From assembly GCA_025455895.1 (NCBI GenBank), contig JALOLQ010000003.1, forward strand, positions 1 through 21,573: 21,573 nucleotides of DNA. Direction: 5' to 3'. This document shows positions 17,732 to 21,573 of this stretch, in pieces. The notes beneath the pieces were generated by a model that was not told the DNA's origin, searched no databases, and saw nothing but the letters and a program-made list of their open reading frames with translations. The DNA is from Solirubrobacteraceae bacterium (lineage in GTDB: Bacteria; Actinomycetota; Thermoleophilia; Solirubrobacterales; Solirubrobacteraceae). The stretch's first letter is position 1. Each line of letters starts with the position of its first letter. The translations under genes were made by a program, and so were the position numbers.

Positions 17732-18968
17732 GCGCGCGCGCCGGCATCGTCGTCACCGGGACCGAGGTGCTCACCGGGCGGGTCGCCGACCGCAACGGAC
17801 CCTGGCTCTCCGATCGCCTGCGCGAGTCCGGCGTCGACCTCGAGGCGATCGTGATCGTCGGCGACCGGCCCGGCGACATCGAGGGGGCCCTGCACTGGCT
17901 CGCCGGGGAGGGCTGCGACCTCATCATCACCAGCGGCGGCCTCGGCCCGACCGCCGACGACCTCACCGCGGCGGTGGTCGGCGCGTTCCAGGGCCGCGAG
18001 ATGGTCATGGACGAGCCGCTGCGGGGGCGGATCGCGAAGATCCTCGAGGGCATCGCGCGGCGCTGGCCGGGGATCGACCTCGAGGCGCTCGAGGAGGGCA
18101 ACCGCAAGCAGGCGACGATCCCGCTCGGCGCCACGATCCTCGAGCCGGTCGGCACCGCCCCCGGCCTCGTCGTCCCGCCGGGCGGCGATCGCGAGGGCCC
18201 GGCGGTGGTGGTCCTGCCGGGCCCGCCGCGCGAGCTGCAGCCGATGTGGACGTGCTGCGGCTGTTCGGGATCCCCGAGTCCGAGATCGCCGAGACGCTGC
18301 GCCGGGCGCAGGCCGCGGGCATCGCCCTCGACGACCTGGAGATCACGACGTGCCTGCGCCGCGGCGAGGTCGAGGTCGTCACGCGCTACGAGCCTCCGGC
18401 GCAGCCGGTGTACGACGCGTTCGCCGCGCTCGTGCGCGAACGGCACGCCGACACGCTGTTCTCCGACGACGGGCGCTCGGTCGACGAGCAGGTGGCCGAC
18501 CTGCTGCGGCGCGCGCCCGCCCGCACGATCGCCACCGCGGAGTCGTGCACCGGCGGGCTCGTCGCAGCCCGGCTCACCGAGCCCGCGGGGGCCTCCGCGT
18601 ACGTCCGCGGCGGGCTCGTCGTGTACGCGAACGAGGCCAAGGTCGCGCTGGCCGGGGTCGACCCGGCGCTGATCGAGGTCCACGGGGCGGTCTCCGAGCA
18701 GGTCGCGCGGGCCCTGGCCGACGGTGCGATCGAGCGCCTGGACGCGGACGTCGGCGTGGGGATCACCGGGATCGCGGGCCCCGCGGGCGGCACGGAGGAG
18801 AAGCCCGTCGGGCTGGTCTGGATCTCGGTGGCCGAACGCGGGGGCGCGCGGATCGATCGCCGGGTCAACCTCCCCGGAGGCCGTGCCGACGTGCGCGACC
18901 GCACTACGACCGTCGCACTGCACCTCGTGCGCCGCCTCCTGCTCGGGCTCGGCGACCTCGGCTCGTGA
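17728..18968 (+). pseudogene. cinA: cinA, disrupted by an internal deletion and frame change
   Basis: CinA normally joins an N-terminal MoCF-like domain (COG1058, nucleotide pyrophosphatase) to a C-terminal NMN deamidase domain (COG1546/PncC). Here the first domain reads well from the ATG at 17728: GTEVLTGRVADRNGPWLSDRL, DLIITSGGLGPTADDLT and VVVLPGPPRELQPMW, ending near 18249. At that point the usual segment of about 20-22 residues is absent and homology resumes one frame over, at VLRLFGIPESEIAETLR (from about 18252). The first frame runs on as nonsense to a stop at 18672. The net change equals a deletion of 3n+1 bases, roughly 60-65. It may be a true pseudogene, two separately translated halves, or an assembly error. 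Neighbours are intact, and the gene sits in the normal cinA-thpR-recA order. Confidence 0.8.
18246..18968 (+). CDS. C-terminal CinA fragment with intact NMN-deamidase (PncC) domain
   Basis: This frame could be translated separately from the GTG at 18246, inside the end of the N-terminal cinA homology, to give 240 residues. Residues 3-85 match the linker part of CinA (RLFGIPESEIAETL, LEITTCLRRGEVEVVTRYEP, HADTLFSDDGRSVDEQVADLL). Residues 92-235 form the complete CinA_C/PncC domain, with catalytic-serine motif AESCTGGL (98-105), YANEAKVALAGV (127-138), HGAVSEQVARALADG (146-160), GVGITGIAGPAGGTEEKPVGLVW (from 170) and a normal end. NMN deamidase recycles nicotinamide mononucleotide released by bacterial DNA ligase. 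Standing alone it would resemble PncC/YgaD proteins. No good ribosome binding site is seen before 18246, so expression is uncertain. Its stop overlaps thpR (GTGA). Confidence 0.7.
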   Translation: MDVLRLFGIPESEIAETLRRAQAAGIALDDLEITTCLRRGEVEVVTRYEPPAQPVYDAFAALVRERHADTLFSDDGRSVDEQVADLLRRAPARTIATAESCTGGLVAARLTEPAGASAYVRGGLVVYANEAKVALAGVDPALIEVHGAVSEQVARALADGAIERLDADVGVGITGIAGPAGGTEEKPVGLVWISVAERGGARIDRRVNLPGGRADVRDRTTTVALHLVRRLLLGLGDLGS

Positions 18969-19522
18969 GCCGGGCGCGGCTGTTCGTCGCGCTCGAGCTG
19001 CCCGCGGACGTGCGTGAGGCGCTCGCGGGCTGGGGCCGTGCCTGTGCCGCGGGCGACCCCGCGCTGCGCGCGCTGGCCCCCGAGGCGCTCCACCTGACGC
19101 TGCACTTCCTCGGCGAGCGCCCGGCGTCCGAGATCCCGGACCTCGCGGCCGCGGTGGCCGAGGCGGCGTCCGGAGCACGGACGTGCCACGGAGCGCTCGC
19201 CGGCGCCCTGTGGCTCGCCCCGCGGCGCCCGCACGTGCTCACCTGCGCGGTCCGGGACGCCGGTGGCTCCCTGGCCGACCTGTACGCCGCGCTCGCCCCG
19301 GCCCTCGCCGGTGCCGCGCACGGGTGGACGGTGGAGCGGCGGGCGCTGCGCCCGCACATCACCGTGGCGCGCGTGCGCCGGGGCTCGGCGCCCCGGGTCG
19401 GGCGCGAGCCCGCCGCCCCGGAGGGCGCGCTGAGCTTCCCGTCCGTCGTCCTGCTGCGCTCGCACCTCGGCCGCGACGGGGCGCGCTACGAGGTGCTGGC
19501 CCGGGCTGAGCCCGCGGGGTAG
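18965..19522 (+). CDS. thpR: RNA 2',3'-cyclic phosphodiesterase (LigT/ThpR, 2H family)
   Basis: A 185-residue protein of the two-histidine phosphoesterase superfamily, which hydrolyses RNA ends with 2',3'-cyclic phosphate. Both catalytic motifs are present: H43-L-T45-L (HLTLHFLGE) and H131-I-T133-V (RPHITVARV). The N-terminal RLFVALELPADVREAL is the standard ThpR opening. Start: a GTG at 18965 overlapping the cinA stop (GTGA). The frame is open upstream but runs antisense-like through cinA without homology. A location between cinA and recA is usual in actinobacteria. The C-terminus (SFPSVVLLRSHLGRDGARYEVLA) is complete. Confidence 0.9.
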   Translation: MSRARLFVALELPADVREALAGWGRACAAGDPALRALAPEALHLTLHFLGERPASEIPDLAAAVAEAASGARTCHGALAGALWLAPRRPHVLTCAVRDAGGSLADLYAALAPALAGAAHGWTVERRALRPHITVARVRRGSAPRVGREPAAPEGALSFPSVVLLRSHLGRDGARYEVLARAEPAG

Positions 19523-19531
19523 TCCGCGCTC
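19508..19531 (+). terminator. Hairpin spanning the thpR stop codon
   Basis: GAGC plus GCGG (19508-19517, with CC bulged) pairs with CCGC plus GCTC (19524-19531) around a 6-base loop that contains the TAG stop. There is no U tract. It is placed where the thpR transcript should end before the recA control region. In DNA this GC-rich, short hairpins arise often by chance. Confidence 0.3.
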
Positions 19532-19590
19532 GCGCCGGTGACGTGCGGGTGCGCTCGTGCTCGCCGCCCGCCCGGGGAGCGCGTCCTGGT

Positions 19591-19632
19591 CGGCGTGGCG
19601 GTTCCTCCCTGATCACCGGGGAGGATCCGGCA
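19591..19632. repeat. Palindromic intergenic repeat, copy upstream of recA
   Basis: The first 19 bases (19591-19609) match 7352-7370 in the GNAT/recD2 gap at 18 of 19 positions. The unit forms an imperfect hairpin: 19599-19609 pairs with 19619-19629, with one T-T mismatch around a 9-base loop. The right arm lies in a 19-base sequence (19614-19632) that recurs exactly at 19686-19704. The repeat lies in the 373-base gene-free stretch 19523-19895. Confidence 0.6.
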
Positions 19633-19685
19633 TGGTTGACCATCGGAGGCCCGGGAATCGCCGACCGTGACGGATACCGCCGGTC

Positions 19686-19704
19686 CACCGGGGAGGATCC
19701 GGCA
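19686..19704. repeat. Second exact copy of the 19-base half-repeat
   Basis: These 19 bases are identical to 19614-19632, 72 bases apart in direct orientation. The core is GGGGAGGATCCGG. The left hairpin arm is not conserved in this copy; instead the short palindrome CCGGTCCACCGG (19680-19691) abuts it. An exact 19-base match within 100 bases outside coding DNA is unlikely by chance. Confidence 0.65.
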
Positions 19705-19803
19705 CGCCGAGGGTGCGCGCCGTGCCGCCGGCGACGGTCCACGCGCGCGCGCCGCGATGCGCGGGCTCTCCCGCGGGGAAGACGCGGCAGACCGGGGGTG
19801 GCC

Positions 19804-19827
19804 CTGTCACCGGATCGAACCTACGTT
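19804..19827 (+). promoter_or_regulatory. Possible RecA-NDp-like (PafBC-type) damage promoter
   Basis: CTGTCACCGG (19804-19813), eight bases, then TACGTT (19822-19827) resembles the mycobacterial LexA-independent recA promoter pattern TTGTCAGTGG-N7-TANNNT, with 7 of 10 matches in the upstream block and one extra spacer base. The match is partial and the call is tentative. Confidence 0.3.
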
Positions 19828-19829
19828 CC
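19816..19829 (+). promoter_or_regulatory. LexA-type SOS box upstream of recA
   Basis: CGAACCTACGTTCC contains GAAC-N4-GTTC (19817-19828), the exact core of the Gram-positive/actinobacterial LexA operator (consensus CGAAC-N4-GTTCG). It lies 66 bases before the recA ATG. It overlaps TACGTT (19822-19827), a possible -10 box, so LexA binding would block transcription. LexA control of recA is established in the family; use of this copy is inference. Confidence 0.8.
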
Positions 19830-19895
19830 CCGGGGTTCCGTCCGATCCGGGGCGGATGATCTCCACTTCCCGAGGCACGAAAGGTCCGTACTTCC

Positions 19896-20984
19896 ATGTC
19901 CGCAGACGAGAAGGCCGCCAAGGCCCGCGACGCCGCCCTGCAGGGCGCCCTCACGCAGATCGAGCGCCAGTTCGGCAAGGGCACCGTGATGCGCATGGGC
20001 GACGAGGGCGCCCAGGTCAAGGTCAACGCGATCCCGACCGGCGCGCTGTCGCTCGATCTCGCGCTCGGGATCGGCGGCATGCCCCGCGGGCGCATCGTCG
20101 AGGTGTTCGGCCCCGAGTCCTCGGGCAAGACGACGCTCGTCTACCACGTGCTCGCCGAGGCCCAGAAGCTCGGCGGCGTCTGCGCGTTCATCGACGCCGA
20201 GCACGCGATGGATCCGCTCTACGCCCGGCAGATCGGCGTCGACATCGACGAGCTGCTCGTCTCGCAGCCCGACTACGGCGAGCAGGCGCTCGAGGTGGCC
20301 GACATGCTCGTGCGCTCCGGCGCGGTCGACCTCGTCGCGATCGACTCGGTCGCCGCGCTGACCCCGCGCTCGGAGCTCGAGGGCCAGATGGGGGACACGA
20401 CGGTCGGCCTCCAGGCCCGGATGATGAGCCAGGCGATGCGCAAGCTCGCCGGCAACCTCAACCGCACGCAGACGCTGTGCCTGTTCACGAACCAGATCCG
20501 CGAGAAGGTCGGCGTGATGTTCGGCTCGCCGGAGACCCAGCCCGGTGGTCGCGCGCTGAAGTTCTACTCGTCGCAGCGCCTGGACATCCGCCGCATCGAG
20601 ACCCTCAAGGAGGGCACCGAGGCGGTCGGCAACCGCGTCCGCGTGAAGGTCGTCAAGAACAAGGTCGCGGCGCCGTTCCGCCAGGCCGAGTTCGACATCG
20701 AGTTCGGCAAGGGCATCTCGACCTCGGGCTGCATCCTCGACCTCGGCATCGAGCACGGGATCGTCACGAAGTCGGGCTCGTTCTTCTCCTACGGGGAGGA
20801 CCGGCTCGGCCAGGGGCGCAACAACGCCAAGGCGTTCCTCGACGAGCACCAGGAGCTGGCCAAGGAGATCGAGGGCAAGATCTACGACGCGCTCGGCTTC
20901 TCCGACGAGCTCGTGGTCCCGATCGACCGTGAGGACGGCGACCTGCCGGACCTCGACGAGGCCGTCGAGCAGGCGGCCGCCTGA
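19896..20984 (+). CDS. recA: Recombinase RecA
   Basis: A 362-residue RecA with no intein. It forms the strand-exchange filament and triggers LexA self-cleavage. Seen motifs: Walker A GPESSGKT (72-79), catalytic Glu in DAEHAMDP (E102), Walker B LVAID (146-150), loop L1 around SELEGQMGD (159-167), NQIREKVGVMFGSPETQPGGRALKFYSS spanning loop L2 (from 199), and the C-terminal domain from about 285. The acidic tail (DREDGDLPDLDEAVEQ) is typical. The ATG at 19896 follows GAAAGG (about 19878-19883) by 12 bases and gives the usual N-terminus (KAAKARDAALQGALTQIERQFGKG). recX follows 8 bases downstream, a widely conserved pair. Confidence 0.99.
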   Translation: MSADEKAAKARDAALQGALTQIERQFGKGTVMRMGDEGAQVKVNAIPTGALSLDLALGIGGMPRGRIVEVFGPESSGKTTLVYHVLAEAQKLGGVCAFIDAEHAMDPLYARQIGVDIDELLVSQPDYGEQALEVADMLVRSGAVDLVAIDSVAALTPRSELEGQMGDTTVGLQARMMSQAMRKLAGNLNRTQTLCLFTNQIREKVGVMFGSPETQPGGRALKFYSSQRLDIRRIETLKEGTEAVGNRVRVKVVKNKVAAPFRQAEFDIEFGKGISTSGCILDLGIEHGIVTKSGSFFSYGEDRLGQGRNNAKAFLDEHQELAKEIEGKIYDALGFSDELVVPIDREDGDLPDLDEAVEQAAA

Positions 20985-20992
20985 CCGGCGCC

Positions 20993-21481
20993 GTGGCGGC
21001 GATCGCGCAGGATCCGCAGGCGCGGCTGCAGCACGCGCTGGACGTCGCCTACCGCTACCTCGGGCACCGCGACCGCACCGTGATCGAGGTGCGCCGGCAC
21101 CTGGAGGCCAAGCGCGTCGAGCCGGACACCATCGACGCCGCGCTCGCCGAGCTCGAGCGCGTCGGCTACCTCGACGACGCCCGCTACGCGCGGGCGTTCG
21201 CCGAGGACCGCCGGACGCTGGACGGGTGGGGCGCGGAGCGGATCGAGCGGCGGCTGCGCCGGGCCGGCATCGAGCGCGAGCTGATCGACGCGGTCCTCGG
21301 CGCGCAGGGACCGGCGGACGAGCTCGCCGCGGCGATCGCCGTGCTCGAGCGCCGCGTGCGCACGCCACCGCGTGACGAGCGCGCCCGGGAGCGCGCCCTC
21401 GGCGTGCTGGCCCGCCGAGGCTACGACCTCGAGACGGCCTACGACGCGGTGCGCGCGTTCGAGTCAGGGCGCGCGGCCTGA
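20993..21481 (+). CDS. recX: Regulatory protein RecX
   Basis: A 162-residue, all-helical protein that binds RecA filaments and limits their activity. The three-helix RecX repeats are visible: ALDVAYRYLGHRDRTVIEVRRHL (about 14-36), GYLDDARYARAFAEDRRTLDGWGAERIERRLRRAGI (about 58-93) and a C-terminal repeat ending RARERALGVLARRGYDLETAYDAV. The order of motifs (YLDD-x-x-[FY]-A, then the R-rich helix) is diagnostic. Start: a GTG at 20993, 8 bases after the recA stop. The two genes are probably one transcript under SOS control. Confidence 0.94.
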   Translation: MAAIAQDPQARLQHALDVAYRYLGHRDRTVIEVRRHLEAKRVEPDTIDAALAELERVGYLDDARYARAFAEDRRTLDGWGAERIERRLRRAGIERELIDAVLGAQGPADELAAAIAVLERRVRTPPRDERARERALGVLARRGYDLETAYDAVRAFESGRAA

Positions 21482-21500
21482 GGCGCGCGCGGCGCGCTCA
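21479..21500. terminator. GC-rich hairpin joining the recX stop to a convergent stop codon
   Basis: TGA-G-GCGCGC pairs with GCGCGC-TCA around a GCG loop. The left TGA is the recX stop and the right TCA is the stop of the possible minus-strand gene at the window edge. There is no U tract. It has the same layout as the convergent gaps at 7336-7405 and 12148-12164. Confidence 0.4.
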
Positions 21501-21573
21501 CGCCTTCTTCCCGGCCGGGAAGGGCGGCCGGTTGAGGTCGAGGGCCGCAGCGGCGATGAGCGTCGCGGTCCAG
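21498..21573 (-). CDS. Possible C-terminus of an unidentified minus-strand gene, cut by the window edge
   Basis: On the minus strand one frame stays open from the window end to a TGA at 21498, giving 24 visible residues: an Ala-rich helix-like stretch (ATLIAAAALDLN) then RPPFPAGKKA. The ending with Pro and Lys residues looks like a natural protein tail, and the stop sits in a hairpin shared with recX. The fragment is too short to identify; it could also be a chance open frame. Confidence 0.35.
   Translation of the reverse strand, partial: WTATLIAAAALDLNRPPFPAGKKA

Larger units (their letters stand above)
19523..19895. other. Gene-free region between thpR and recA
   Basis: No frame here shows protein homology or plausible composition of a gene; the open plus-strand frames that cross it run into recA out of frame. 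It holds the repeat units at 19591-19704, a near-palindrome ATGGTTGACCAT at 19632-19643, and the recA control region with a LexA-type box at 19816-19829. The rest, about 19705-19800, shows nothing I can identify. Confidence 0.7.

Noticed and set aside
19543..19989. Open plus-strand frame between thpR and recA extending into recA
   Set aside because: The Arg/Pro/Ser-rich composition, no start signal, an out-of-frame overlap of about 90 bases with recA and the repeats inside it argue against coding.

Overview
The window is a stretch of core chromosome from a very GC-rich bacterium, almost certainly an actinobacterium. Gene content and order (ribF-rpsO-pnp-M16 peptidase-dapB, then dapA-rnj, ftsK, a RodZ-like gene, cinA-thpR-recA-recX) match the backbone known from Actinobacteria such as Mycobacterium (ribF, rpsO, gpsI, pepR, dapB, dapA, rnj, ftsK, recA, recX in one neighbourhood). 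The wording of several proteins (the COG4276-like SRPBCC protein, the CinA and RodZ-like C-termini) resembles Thermoleophilia/Solirubrobacterales. That lineage call is an inference from family knowledge, not a database result.

Layout. Positions 1-2503 hold the 3' part of ribF, rpsO and an AhpE-like peroxiredoxin on the plus strand, a small SRPBCC protein on the minus strand whose end overlaps the peroxiredoxin, and a cytoplasmic CPRC thioredoxin-fold protein. Positions 2504-7339 are a tightly overlapped plus-strand operon: pnp, M16 peptidase, dapB, GNAT acetyltransferase. A convergent recD2 helicase gene follows (7402-9561, minus), then the dapA-rnj pair (9613-12146, plus). A minus-strand two-component system (12161-14354) lies between rnj and ftsK (14439-16925). 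Next come a RodZ-like HTH membrane protein, a broken cinA, thpR, a 373-base gene-free region carrying repeats and the recA control region, recA and recX. The last 76 bases may hold the tail of another minus-strand gene.

Functionally the window joins RNA turnover (PNPase, RNase J, with ribosomal S15), lysine/diaminopimelate synthesis (DapA, DapB), flavin cofactor synthesis (RibF), DNA repair and recombination (RecA, RecX, RecD2) and chromosome segregation/cell shape (FtsK, RodZ-like). Many junctions are 4-8 base start/stop overlaps (ATGA, GTGA), pointing to translational coupling. Several genes have a TANNNT -10 hexamer only 6-12 bases before the start codon, so leaderless or nearly leaderless transcripts look common here.

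I do not see an undescribed multi-gene system, mobile element, CRISPR array, tRNA or rRNA. The points most worth a second look are: (1) cinA is split by a deletion of about 20 codons with a frame change; (2) a palindromic repeat recurs between genes, in the GNAT/recD2 gap and upstream of recA; (3) nested inverted repeats at convergent gene ends run from one stop codon to the other; (4) a LexA-type operator lies upstream of recA, overlapping a possible DNA-damage promoter.
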